Positions 16,501 through 25,349 of a stretch of 64,000 nucleotides of DNA are shown here, one piece after another. Made by a program: the position numbers and the translations under genes. Position 1 is the first letter of the stretch; each line of letters begins with the position of its first letter. This stretch comes from an uncultured Helicobacter sp. (GTDB taxonomy: Bacteria > Campylobacterota > Campylobacteria > Campylobacterales > Helicobacteraceae): NCBI RefSeq assembly GCF_937906905.1, contig NZ_CALERY010000011.1, positions 62,001 through 126,000 on the forward strand, given 5' to 3'. Below the pieces are notes generated by a model, which ran no database searches, was not told the origin of the DNA, and was given only the letters and a program-made list of their open reading frames with translations.

Positions 16501-17541
16501 TCATCGCGTATCAAAATGGATTCTAGGATCGATGAGCATATAGACAATGTCGTTGATAATCCCAACTATCAGCGCAAAAAGTGTGAAAATATACAGCGTG
16601 CCAAAGACCACGGGATAATCACGACTAACAATACTCTCATACCCCAAAAGCCCCAAACCATCGAGACTAAAAAGTGTCTCAATAAGCAAGCTCCCTCCAA
16701 GAAACATGCCCAAAAATGCGCCTGGAAATGAAGCGATGACAAGCAGCATGGCATTGCGAAATACATGATGATAGAGAATCCTGCTCTCTCTAGCACCCTT
16801 GGCACGCGCAGTTAGGACATAAGGCTTATGCAACTCATCAAGAAATGAATGCTTACTAAGGATTGTGAGCCACGCTAGAGAGCCGAGCGAAAGGCAGAGC
16901 ACAGGCAGACATAGATGATGCAGATAGTCTAGGAGCTTCCCCATAGTGCTAAGCGAGTCAAACTCATCGCTCACTAGCCCGCGTAGTGGAAAAATCTGCC
17001 AGACACTCGCAAACAGCACAATCCCAACCACTGCAAAAAGAAATGGCGGCACAGCATTACACACAATAATCACAAATGACGAAGCACTATCAAGAAGAGA
17101 GCCATTATGACGGGTTTTGTAAATCCCAAGCGGGATAGAGAGTAGATAAATAAAAAGCGTGCTAAACACACCAAGACTGATAGAAACAGGGAGCTTCTCG
17201 ATGATGAGATCCCACACAGCGATTTTACGATAGTAGCTTGTGCCTAGATCAAAGCATACATAGGACTTCACCAGCAGCGCAAAACGCTCCAAAATAGGCT
17301 TATCAAATCCATACTGCGCTTCAAGCTCGGTGATGAGCCCCTCTGGCACACCGCGACTAGCCTTGTAATCCCTAGCCTTTAAACCTGCTTGGGCTTCACT
17401 TGCATAGGTGGATTCTAGCTTGCTAATGACCTGCTCCACAGGACCGCCAGGAGAAAGCTGGATAAGAAAAAAATTGAGCGCGACAATCCCAAAAAGTGTA
17501 GGGATAAGCAGAGCTAAGCGTTTGGCGATATACCAGAGCAT
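16501..17541 (-). CDS. ABC transporter permease, oligopeptide/microcin C type (YejB-like)
   Basis: 346 aa inner-membrane permease of the DppB/OppB superfamily. The opening MLWYIAKRLALLIPTLFGI, the FFLIQLSPGGPVEQ strand and an extended periplasmic loop (about 35-100) match the YejB branch rather than DppB. Six hydrophobic segments follow, with the cytosolic coupling motif around AKGARESRILYHHVFRNA. The C-terminal DPRIHF is the standard end of the family. ATG is preceded by AAGGAG at good spacing. The partner permease (YejE), ATPase (YejF) and binding protein are not adjacent: downstream is an outer-membrane protein gene, so the operon is broken up or dispersed. Confidence 0.85.
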   Translation of the reverse strand: MLWYIAKRLALLIPTLFGIVALNFFLIQLSPGGPVEQVISKLESTYASEAQAGLKARDYKASRGVPEGLITELEAQYGFDKPILERFALLVKSYVCFDLGTSYYRKIAVWDLIIEKLPVSISLGVFSTLFIYLLSIPLGIYKTRHNGSLLDSASSFVIIVCNAVPPFLFAVVGIVLFASVWQIFPLRGLVSDEFDSLSTMGKLLDYLHHLCLPVLCLSLGSLAWLTILSKHSFLDELHKPYVLTARAKGARESRILYHHVFRNAMLLVIASFPGAFLGMFLGGSLLIETLFSLDGLGLLGYESIVSRDYPVVFGTLYIFTLFALIVGIINDIVYMLIDPRIHFDTR

Positions 17542-17640
17542 AATTTCTCCTTAACTCCCGCTAGATTCTGGGCGGATTCTCACAGCAAAATCTAAAATCA
17601 ATCCCTCACAGGGCAACACTACTCACGCGCACAAGACTTC

Positions 17641-18507
17641 TTACACAATCTCTGTGAAATACTCCCCAAGCAGCTCCTTAAGATTCTCCCCAATCATGCC
17701 CGGGAATCCAGCAAGCCTAGTATGGAGTGCGCTAGATTCTGCACGCAAGAGTGCTTTAGCCTCTGTGAGCCCCAAGAGATTGACATAGCTGTTTTTCTGG
17801 CTGTCATTGCGTGTGGGCTTGCCTGCTTGAGATTCCTCCTGCACTGCATCGATAATATCATCACGGATTTGGAAATACAGCCCTAGCTGCAAGCCAAACT
17901 CACCTAGCTCATCATGCAAGCTCGCCGAGAGATTGGCAATCAATGCACCCATTTTGAGACTCGCAGCGATGAGCTTGGCGGTTTTATTGGTATGGATAAT
18001 CTTGAGCTGCTCTAGTGGGAGAGAGTGATTTTCAAACTCGCAATCAAGCGCCTGCCCAATAATCATGCCACCTATCCCCCCACTCTCTGCGAGCTCTTTT
18101 ACCAGCGCAACTTTCACGCTAGAATCTAGCTTGGCGATTGAAAGCAGATAGAAAGCATAGGTATTAAGCCCATCGCCCACAAGTGTCGCGCTCGTCTCTC
18201 CATAGATGGTATGTAGCGTTGGCTTGCCACGACGCAAGTGAGCATTATCCATGCAGGGCAAATCGTCATGGATAAGCGAATAGGTGTGCAGACACTCGAG
18301 TGCCAGGGCTGGGAGGAACGCATTGCTAAGCATAAGTGGTCTAGCTCCGGCTACCACAGCTAGCAGGAGATTGGGACGAAAGCGCTTCCCACCATGGCGC
18401 AGCATCTCCCAAAATGCTTGTGAAAAATGCGGGTGAAACCCAGCAATCTCTGGCTCGCTTGCTTGCAAAAACTCCTCAAAGTGCTTGATACTCTGCTGAT
18501 ATGTCAT
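17641..18507 (-). CDS. ispA: Polyprenyl synthetase, farnesyl/geranyl diphosphate synthase
   Basis: 288 aa cytosolic prenyltransferase that condenses isopentenyl diphosphate onto allylic diphosphates, supplying quinone and undecaprenyl synthesis. The first aspartate-rich motif DDLPCMD occupies 81-87 with RRGKPT just after; the two-residue insertion is the bacterial FPPS form. The second, RDDIID, is near 216. GGKRFRP (39-45) is also conserved. AAGGA precedes the ATG. It ends 100 bases before the YejB-like permease. The upstream MEP pathway step is encoded by ispDF at the start of the window. Confidence 0.92.
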   Translation of the reverse strand: MTYQQSIKHFEEFLQASEPEIAGFHPHFSQAFWEMLRHGGKRFRPNLLLAVVAGARPLMLSNAFLPALALECLHTYSLIHDDLPCMDNAHLRRGKPTLHTIYGETSATLVGDGLNTYAFYLLSIAKLDSSVKVALVKELAESGGIGGMIIGQALDCEFENHSLPLEQLKIIHTNKTAKLIAASLKMGALIANLSASLHDELGEFGLQLGLYFQIRDDIIDAVQEESQAGKPTRNDSQKNSYVNLLGLTEAKALLRAESSALHTRLAGFPGMIGENLKELLGEYFTEIV

Positions 18508-18587
18508 GGTATTCCTTTGCTAAAATTTGCCAAGATACAGATTGTATATTGCAGTAAATCTCTGGCATGACCAGAATCTAGCTACCC

Positions 18588-19643
18588 CTAAGCAAATGCA
18601 CGCGTAAGTGCAAGTGTAAGTGCAAACCCTCCCACACTCACAAACACAAACAAAAACACCCCAAACCACAGCACCCCCTTGCTTCCGGCGTTTGCAAACT
18701 GCTTGGGGCTTATCTGCAAGCCAAGTGCGCACATCGCCATGCTAAGACAAATCCCGCATAACACTTTAGCAGAGGTGATAAGCCACAACGGCAACGCCAC
18801 AAGCGAGTGTAGCGCTACCACCGCTACAAAGCCTAGCGCAAAGTAAGGGATATAGATCTGCTTTTTTGCATGACTAGATTTTGCAAAAAATAGCGGCACG
18901 AGCAGCAGCACAGGAGCGAGCAGGGCAACACGCAGCATTTTTTCAATCAGTGCGATACTTGCAGCATCTTGGGAGAGAACATCGCTAGCACCCACAACAT
19001 TTGCGACCTCATAGAGCGTCGCACCTGTGTAGAGCCCCATTTGTGTCTGGCTTAGGGGCAAAAGCCCCGCACTAAATAAAATGGGGTAGCAAAACATTCC
19101 CAAAAGCCCAAATACCACCACGCTGCCAATGGCAAGTGCGCTTTTGCTAGCACTGGATTTTAGGGCGGACTCTAATGCTAGCACCGCAGCTGCACCACAA
19201 ATCGCACAGCCAGCGCTCATAAGTAGCGCTAGCTCCTTATCAAGCCCAAATATCCTACTCCCCACCAGCACGCCAACCACCAGCACACCCACAACAACCA
19301 CAACTGCTAGCACAATCCCTGCCAACCCTACGCTCTGTATATCTGCAAGCGAGACGAAAAACCCATACAAAATAATCCCAAAGCGCAGCAGCCGCTTGGC
19401 ACTAAAATCTATGCCACTTTTGTAGTGTGCAATCGAGAATACCGCATGACGCGTAGCAAGAATCCCAAAAATCCCGGAGCAAAGCATGCCAAGCACAATC
19501 GCAATGATAAGCGGGGAAATATGCAGACTCGCAAAAATCCCCACCCTAGAAAGCCCCATGCCAAAAAGCGCGATAATGAGCGTAAGTCCAAGCCCGACAA
19601 TAAAACTCATGGCGTGGGATATAGAACGAATTGCGTGTTTCAT
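18588..19643 (-). CDS. YeiH/UPF0324 family putative sulfate exporter
   Basis: 351 aa from the ATG at 19643, which follows AAGGAG eight bases upstream; the frame is open back to 19748 but those residues lack a start signal. About ten hydrophobic helices. Family features include LGMLCSGIFG, the SAGCAICGAAAVLAL stretch and GAALYEVANVVGAS-like TLYEVANVVGAS. Members of this family are annotated as sulfate or sulfonate exporters with little direct evidence, so the substrate is tentative. Transcribed toward ispA, 80 bases away. Confidence 0.85.
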   Translation of the reverse strand: MKHAIRSISHAMSFIVGLGLTLIIALFGMGLSRVGIFASLHISPLIIAIVLGMLCSGIFGILATRHAVFSIAHYKSGIDFSAKRLLRFGIILYGFFVSLADIQSVGLAGIVLAVVVVVGVLVVGVLVGSRIFGLDKELALLMSAGCAICGAAAVLALESALKSSASKSALAIGSVVVFGLLGMFCYPILFSAGLLPLSQTQMGLYTGATLYEVANVVGASDVLSQDAASIALIEKMLRVALLAPVLLLVPLFFAKSSHAKKQIYIPYFALGFVAVVALHSLVALPLWLITSAKVLCGICLSMAMCALGLQISPKQFANAGSKGVLWFGVFLFVFVSVGGFALTLALTRAFA

Positions 19644-19837
19644 AGAATTTATCTCCTTACATGTAAGTATCTTAATCTCGCCCCAATCCATGCTGACAAG
19701 ATTGCCCAAACAAAGAATCCACCATGACTTGGCATAGGTATAAAACAAAGCAAATGCGCTATTCTACTCTAATTTTTGGATTCCCAAGAGATTATGAAGC
19801 TGTAAAATACAAGATTTGTCGATAATTGTGAATCTGT

Positions 19838-19843
19838 TATAAT
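19838..19843 (+). promoter_or_regulatory. -10 element upstream of the glycan island
   Basis: TATAAT 66 bases before the first glycosyltransferase ATG (19910), in AT-rich DNA. It is the best candidate promoter for the 19.9-21.9 kb pair. Confidence 0.55.
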
Positions 19844-19909
19844 GTCGCGACTAACATGAAGCCGCAATGAGCTCATCTCAAGCTAGTGCCAATATACTAA
19901 GGAGAATCC

Positions 19910-21052
19910 ATGCCAGAATCCACCAAACACAGCACCCACAGCACTCTTGCCCCTATCGTGCTTTTCACCTATAATCGCCCCAAGCACACCAAAAAGACTC
20001 TCGAAGCGCTCATAGCCAATGAGCTAGCTAAAGATAGCGAGCTTTTCGTATATCAAGATGGGCTAAAGGACAATGCCACCAAAGAGCAAAAAGACTCTGT
20101 CCTAGAGGTTAGCTCCTACTTGCAAGACTTTATTGCTAGTAATGAAAATGGCACATATTTTAAGCATATCACCTTTATTCAAAGAGAGCGCAATTTTGGG
20201 CTTGCGGATTCTATCATTGATGGCGTTACAAGCATTATCAACAAGCACGGCACAATCATTGTGCTAGAAGATGATATTGTCGTATCGCCTGTGTTTTTAG
20301 ACTATATGAATGCCGCTCTTAAAACCTACCAAAACGAGCCAAAAGTATGGAGCATAGCAGGCTGGAGCTACCCAATCGATACACAAGGCTTGGGGGATTG
20401 CTACTTTTGGAGGCTTCCGCACTGCTGGGGCTGGGCTAGCTGGAGCAATCGGTGGCAGTATTTTAAGCGCGATATGTCTTTGGATTTTAAAAACTCTTTT
20501 AGCAAGAGCGATATTGCTTATATCAATCTTGATGGAGTGGCGGACTACTTTAGCCACTTTACGCTCAACCACAAAGGCAGGTTAAAAACTTGGGCGATTT
20601 TTAATTATCTCATCGCTTATAAGCACAATGCCCTAACACTCTGCCCTAGCCTTTCATACATTAAGCAAATCGGCTTTGATGGCTCTGGGGTGCATTGTGG
20701 CGATAGTGGGAATATTTTTAATGCCTCTAGTATAAATACAAAATTTCCCATCATCTTTCCTAAGGACATAGTAGAATCCACTTTAGCACTCAAGCGCATT
20801 AGGTCCTTTGAGCTAGCGCACAAAATCACCCTACAAAAGCGCGTAACAAACAAGCTAGCAAAACTCTCCACGACACTGCACAAAAAGCTCACATCTATGA
20901 TAGCTCATAGGGGGGGGGGGCAGCACATAGTTTTCCTGCCATTGCTTATGCAGATGCCCTGCATTATGAGTGCGAACAAGGCAGGGCAGCATAATGGCAG
21001 CTCCCTATCTGTGTCAAAATGCTATCTTACTGCTCTTTTTCAATCGCCTTGA
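19910..21052 (+). CDS. Glycosyltransferase with phase-variable 3' end
   Basis: 380 aa as sequenced. GT-A fold: PIVLFTYNRPKHTKKTLEAL opening, FVYQDG, RNFGLADSI, and metal-binding VLEDDIVVSPVF (about residues 120-131), then PHCWGWASWSNRW, as in GNT-I/HlpA-like sugar transferases. The catalytic domain is complete before an 11-G tract at 20910-20920. Beyond the tract the present frame runs to 21052 through the start of the next gene. With one more G (or two fewer) the frame would stop at 20992-20994, in a TAATG overlap with the downstream ATG; with one fewer it stops at 20930. AAGGAG lies before the ATG. The donor and acceptor sugars cannot be read from sequence. Confidence 0.8.
   Translation: MPESTKHSTHSTLAPIVLFTYNRPKHTKKTLEALIANELAKDSELFVYQDGLKDNATKEQKDSVLEVSSYLQDFIASNENGTYFKHITFIQRERNFGLADSIIDGVTSIINKHGTIIVLEDDIVVSPVFLDYMNAALKTYQNEPKVWSIAGWSYPIDTQGLGDCYFWRLPHCWGWASWSNRWQYFKRDMSLDFKNSFSKSDIAYINLDGVADYFSHFTLNHKGRLKTWAIFNYLIAYKHNALTLCPSLSYIKQIGFDGSGVHCGDSGNIFNASSINTKFPIIFPKDIVESTLALKRIRSFELAHKITLQKRVTNKLAKLSTTLHKKLTSMIAHRGGGQHIVFLPLLMQMPCIMSANKAGQHNGSSLSVSKCYLTALFQSP
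20910..20920 (+). repeat. G11 tract near 3' end of first glycosyltransferase
   Basis: Eleven uninterrupted G on the coding strand, past the catalytic domain. The tract chooses between three C-terminal tails and so sets where ribosomes terminate relative to the next start codon. Confidence 0.85.
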
Positions 21053-21950
21053 CACTACGCTTGCTACCCTAGAGCAAATCGCCAAAGTTAAGCCCCCTAG
21101 ACTCTATCTAGCCGCTGATGGCAGCAGAAATGAGCAAGAAAAGGCGCAAATCGCACATTTGCGCAAGGAAGTTATAGGGCATATCACTTGGGAGTGCGAG
21201 ATTTACACGCGCTTTTTAGATACAAATCTAGGCTGCAAAATGGCGGTAAGCTCGGCTATATCGTGGTTTTTCTCACACGAAAAGCAAGGCATTATCCTAG
21301 AAGATGACTGCCTGCCAACTTTAAGCTTTTTTCGATTCTGTGATGAGCTTTTAGAGCGCTACAAATATGAAGAAAAGATTTTTATGATAAGTGGCTGGAG
21401 CGCGCTGGATTTTGCTAAAAACACTTCAGTAGAAACACTACACCCAAAAGCGCGACTACAAGAGGACTACTTTTTTTCCAAATACCCACATATCTGGGGC
21501 TGGGCTAGCTGGGCTAGGTCGTGGCAGAAATATCAGCTTGAATTTAGCGATTTTGAAGCAGAATTTAGCACGCTTGATAATTTCTACTCCATTAGAGAAA
21601 AACGCTATTGGTATAAGATTTTTAGATCCTACTCAAAAGGGCAGATAGATACTTGGGATTATCCTTTGGCATATAGCGTATGGAAGCACAAGGGGCTTTG
21701 CATTTATCCTAAAAATAATATGATCACAAACATCGGCTTTAATAGAAATGATGCCACGCACACCATAGGAAAATCAAAATTTGCCATAATGCCAAGCTAT
21801 GAGCTGTTATTTCCTATTAAGCACCCAGAAATAATTCGAGTTTGTGAAAATTTTGATATGATTGATTTTGATATATCTTTTTCTTATTTATCGTTGCATA
21901 AAAGAGTTATTAAAAAGATCTATCGAATGTATGAAAAATATATGCAATAA
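20994..21950 (+). CDS. Glycosyltransferase, same family as the upstream gene
   Basis: 318 aa from the ATG at 20994; an in-frame GTG at 20970 gives 326 aa but the ATG forms a TAATG overlap with one of the upstream gene's phase states. Same GT-A layout as its neighbour: NAILLLFFNRLDTTLATLEQ, LYLAADGSRN, NLGCKMAVSSAISWFF, IILEDDCLPTLSFFRF (metal-binding EDD) and HIWGWASWARSW. The pair probably arose by duplication and divergence. No strong ribosome site precedes the ATG, consistent with dependence on translational coupling to the upstream gene, whose reading frame is set by the G11 tract. Confidence 0.8.
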   Translation: MAAPYLCQNAILLLFFNRLDTTLATLEQIAKVKPPRLYLAADGSRNEQEKAQIAHLRKEVIGHITWECEIYTRFLDTNLGCKMAVSSAISWFFSHEKQGIILEDDCLPTLSFFRFCDELLERYKYEEKIFMISGWSALDFAKNTSVETLHPKARLQEDYFFSKYPHIWGWASWARSWQKYQLEFSDFEAEFSTLDNFYSIREKRYWYKIFRSYSKGQIDTWDYPLAYSVWKHKGLCIYPKNNMITNIGFNRNDATHTIGKSKFAIMPSYELLFPIKHPEIIRVCENFDMIDFDISFSYLSLHKRVIKKIYRMYEKYMQ

Positions 21951-22080
21951 TTTATGTTGATTATTAGTTTCAACTATGTCTAAAACACAAGCCATTTGAG
22001 TTTATTTATCTTTTTATAAGTTTTAAAAGAATACACTTCTATGTGCTTTGACGAACACCAATAACTAATAAGGATGCGCT

Positions 22081-22951
22081 ATGTCTGCCTATCTCAAAAC
22101 AATCGATCTTTATAAACAGGAAGGATATAAAATAAAGACTTCTTTAAATCCTATGCATTTTTCTGCATCTAGGGAATTTATTGAAGCGTATTCCGCATAT
22201 ACACCTTTTTCATATGTAATATCTAGTATCAATAACGATATGGAACTGCGGGGGGGGGGGGGGGGTAAATAATACAGAATTATTCTTCTTTGAAACATTG
22301 AAAGATGTAAAACCAGATGTTAAAAGCATTTTTATTATCGGTAATGCTTTTGGATATAGCACAATTTTTTTGTCGCTTCTTTTTCCAGAAGCAAAGGTAG
22401 TCGCTATGGATGCTGGAATTGAAGGCGAGGATAATATGTTGGGTATTAGTCTCACACAATCAATTATTAAGAAACATAGGCTAAACGCTGCAGTGGAGTT
22501 CGCTTTTAGCCCAAAGGATAACCATAGTGTAGTCAGTAAGCATTTTTCAACTCCTATCGACTTAGTTTTTATAGATGGGCTACATACAAACGAACAGCTT
22601 TTATTAGATTTTCAAGGTATGCAGAATTATTGTGATGAGAATACAATATGGGTTATGCACGATGTTATAAATTGGCATATGCAAAATGCGTTTGCTTGGA
22701 TTGCGAATTGTTTGTCATCTACACATATCTCAAGAATTCTCTATCGCACACAGTCTGGTATGGGTCTTGCTGTGCCACAACACGATCAAAATGCTATCGA
22801 ACTTCTTGAAGCTTTTAGTGAAGATGATAAAATAATTACAGATCTTATAAAAACAGGCAGATATTATGATAGAAAATATTTAAGAATGCTTAAGCGTTAT
22901 ACACCAAATTTTATAAAGAAAGGTATCAAAAAATGTCTCAAAAAACCTTAG
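22081..22951 (+). CDS. Phase-variable class I SAM methyltransferase, out of frame as sequenced
   Basis: An ATG at 22081 (AAGGA six bases upstream) opens a frame that stops at 22272, just past a 16-G tract. The rest of the protein continues in the next frame to 22951. Deleting one G joins them into 289 aa without other stops (junction RGGGGVNNTELFF). The downstream part is a Rossmann methyltransferase: SIFIIGNAFGYSTIFLSLLF (motif I), VVAMDAGI, and DLVFIDGLHTNEQLLLDF, as in small-molecule or sugar methyltransferases of the Methyltransf_24 type. First gene of a tightly packed operon running to 26547; the last 19 bases overlap the next glycosyltransferase. Confidence 0.8.
22250..22265 (+). repeat. 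G16 tract in methyltransferase gene (OFF state)
   Basis: Sixteen G. The present length leads to TAA at 22270-22272; 15 G (or 12, 18) would restore the full methyltransferase frame. Confidence 0.9.
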
Positions 22952-23952
22952 AAATCGGCTTTTACATCAAATGGGATAAATTTTCTCTCTCACAAAAACA
23001 CACAAATGTTATAGGCGATGAACTCCTAGCAGAATCTTTAACAAAAGCCATAAACAATCTTTATCCACATATACACGCTCAAACATACGCACCAAATTTT
23101 CTTCCAACTAAGCCGCTTGATATTATGATTTATCTCAATGAAGTAGAAGAACTTCTGCCCATAGCAAACAAAAACATTTTTTATTTTCAAAATGGTTTTC
23201 CAGATGAAAAAAGTCATTTTCCAACACAATATCTCAATCAACACTTTAATGCCCTGCTTTGCTTTTCTCAAAAAATACTTGATGTCTTTGGTAGCGAAGT
23301 AAATATGCCCTCGCTTTACCTGCCTTTTGGTGTGGATACAGAAGTATTCTCTCCGCAAGATCCTATTTCTCAAGATTCACCACACTATGAGCAAGCTAAA
23401 CTCTATCAATGTGATGTGGCATATGTGGGTAACGATATCAAAGGCGAAGAGGCAACTATGCGCTATCTCTACCCGGCACTAGAATTTGACTTTGGACTTT
23501 TTGGAAACTGGCGCATACCCAGATCGCGCTTCAAAATTTGGAAAAACTTCAAGCAACTCGCGCCATATAAAAAACCTTTCGAGCGCATTTCTCGTGGCAA
23601 AATACCGCAGGAATGGGTGCCCTACCTCTACAGCCAAGCAAAAATCAATCTCAACTGCACTTTACCAAGCTGCATAGAATGGGATGTGATCACGCTAAGA
23701 ACATTAGAAGTGCTTGCTTGCAAGGGCTTTTTAATAAGCGACAAGGTCCCTAGCGCGATGAAAGATCTCAAGGATGATATGGTTTTTACAGATGGTTATG
23801 ATGATCTTAAAGACAAAATTCGCTATTACATAGACAACCCAAGCAAGGCTAAGCAAATAGCTCAAAATGGTTACAATTATGTGATAGAATACTGCACAAT
23901 TACACAGCGCGCCAAAGACTTAGTAAATTTTTTAGAACAGGAGCTTATATGA
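22933..23952 (+). CDS. Glycosyltransferase, CgeB-like (GT-B fold)
   Basis: 339 aa. KNIFYFQNGFPDE, ALLCFSQKILDVFGS and SLYLPFGVDTEVFSP (domain boundary) are followed by CDVAYVGNDIKG and a C-terminal half. That half ends in the CgeB/DUF3880 pattern: ECCI-like KINLNCTLPSCIEWDVITLRTLEVLACKGFLI, then VFTDGYDDLKDKIRYYIDNP. Such proteins transfer sugars in spore-coat or surface glycan loci. It overlaps the upstream methyltransferase by 19 bases and the downstream radical SAM gene by 4 (ATGA), so expression is coupled. The frame carries no G tract of its own. Confidence 0.75.
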   Translation: MSQKTLEIGFYIKWDKFSLSQKHTNVIGDELLAESLTKAINNLYPHIHAQTYAPNFLPTKPLDIMIYLNEVEELLPIANKNIFYFQNGFPDEKSHFPTQYLNQHFNALLCFSQKILDVFGSEVNMPSLYLPFGVDTEVFSPQDPISQDSPHYEQAKLYQCDVAYVGNDIKGEEATMRYLYPALEFDFGLFGNWRIPRSRFKIWKNFKQLAPYKKPFERISRGKIPQEWVPYLYSQAKINLNCTLPSCIEWDVITLRTLEVLACKGFLISDKVPSAMKDLKDDMVFTDGYDDLKDKIRYYIDNPSKAKQIAQNGYNYVIEYCTITQRAKDLVNFLEQELI

Positions 23953-25349
23953 AAGTCATCTTTGTAAATCCGCCGTTTGTTAAAAACTCACAATCAAACG
24001 CGAGTAATAATTTCACTATAGCACCAAGTTTCATTGATAAATTGCGCACACCTTCTACTTATAGAAATATCAAGGGGGGGGGGGGGCGGTTATATAATTA
24101 CATAACGCGTTTTTTTCCTAGCTTTTATAATGGCACACGCTATGGCGTAAGGGCTGGATCTCGATGGCCTTTTAGTGCTAATGAACCGATGGGGTATGCC
24201 CCTTATCCATTTTTTATGGGTTATGCAGCAGCCTATCTTCAGAGCTTCGGCTATGAGGTGAATATCCTTGATGCGATCGCTGAAGAGGTCTATGACTATC
24301 AGGACTTTTTGGCTGAGGTGAAACGAGAAAATGCGGATATTGTTGTCCTGGAATGCTCTACCCCTACTATCGATATAGATACTTGGTTTGCCACGCAAGT
24401 AGCGACTTTCGCTCCTGTAGCTTTGTGCGGACCACATTTAAACGACAAAACCATCGCAGAGATCCAAGCTTCATATCCTAGTATCTCATACTACCTCAAG
24501 GGCGAGTATATCTTAAGCAGTCTCAAGATGGTGAAAGACTTCGAGTCGGGTATCAAAAGTGGCATATACGAGAGTGAGGTTGTCAAAGATCTTGATTCCA
24601 TCCCATTTCCTTTTAGGGACTACAAAAGTGCTACAAAGTATTATGATCCTAGTATGCCGACACCTCGTCCACAACTGCAAATCTATGCTTCAAAGGGTTG
24701 TCCATTTAAATGCACCTTTTGCTCTTGGCCACAGAATATGTATTTTGGCAATGTCGCCCAAAGAAGCCCAGAGAAGATTGCCCAAGAGATTAAAGAAGCG
24801 ATAGCTAAGCACGGCTTTAAAAGTATATTTTTTGATGATGATACTTTCAATATAGGGGAGGAGAGAATCTCTAAACTTTGCGACTATCTTAAGGGGATAG
24901 GTCTGCCTTGGACCATGATGGGGAGACTTGACTGTAGCTCAAGAGAACTCTATGATAAAATGGTAGAAAGTGGTTGTGTCGGTATGAGGTTTGGCATAGA
25001 AACTTTCAACCAAGATGTTCTAAAACGCATACACAAAGGAATAGAACGAAAAGATTTTCGCTACACACTAGAATACATTAGCTCAAAATATCCAGACATA
25101 TTCATACATCTTACAATGATGCGTGATATGCCTGGACAAACGGAGGAAATGCATCAAATCGATATGCAGATTCTTAAAAATATGGGCTATACACCTGATG
25201 GCGAAAAAAGAAACTTCCAATTAAGCAGGTGCGTGCCATTTCCAGGCACGAAAATGTATGAAGAGTTTAAACAAAACAATGCTGGTATCATCGATCAATA
25301 TGACAAATATGATGGTGGAGCGGACACAATTGTAAAAGAACTTAAATGA
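23949..25349 (+). CDS. B12-binding-domain radical SAM protein in glycan operon
   Basis: 466 aa. The N-terminal half has the cobalamin-binding Rossmann layout (FMGYAAAYLQSFGYEVNILDA, then IVVLECSTPTIDIDTW). The radical SAM cluster motif is C-PFK-C-TF-C at residues 251, 255 and 258, with FFDDDTFNIGEERI, MGRLDC, GCVGMRFGIETF and HLTMMRDMPGQTEEM following in family order. Members (COG1032) include class B radical SAM methylases that transfer methyl from methylcobalamin to unactivated carbon or phosphorus. In this context a C-methyl or deoxygenation step on a sugar is plausible, but that is inference. A 13-G tract sits at codons 43-47, in frame. ATGA overlaps on both sides tie it into the 22.1-26.5 kb operon. 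Confidence 0.85.
   Translation: MKVIFVNPPFVKNSQSNASNNFTIAPSFIDKLRTPSTYRNIKGGGGRLYNYITRFFPSFYNGTRYGVRAGSRWPFSANEPMGYAPYPFFMGYAAAYLQSFGYEVNILDAIAEEVYDYQDFLAEVKRENADIVVLECSTPTIDIDTWFATQVATFAPVALCGPHLNDKTIAEIQASYPSISYYLKGEYILSSLKMVKDFESGIKSGIYESEVVKDLDSIPFPFRDYKSATKYYDPSMPTPRPQLQIYASKGCPFKCTFCSWPQNMYFGNVAQRSPEKIAQEIKEAIAKHGFKSIFFDDDTFNIGEERISKLCDYLKGIGLPWTMMGRLDCSSRELYDKMVESGCVGMRFGIETFNQDVLKRIHKGIERKDFRYTLEYISSKYPDIFIHLTMMRDMPGQTEEMHQIDMQILKNMGYTPDGEKRNFQLSRCVPFPGTKMYEEFKQNNAGIIDQYDKYDGGADTIVKELK
24074..24086 (+). repeat. G13 tract in radical SAM gene (ON state)
   Basis: Thirteen G encoding Lys(end)-Gly4-Arg(start), near codon 43. Any change not divisible by three truncates the protein before all functional motifs. 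Confidence 0.9.

Noticed and set aside
19910..21950. Fusion of the two adjacent glycosyltransferases into one protein by G-tract slippage
   Set aside because: With one G fewer the frame enters the second gene's frame but meets TAG at 20928-20930, so no tract length gives a fused product.
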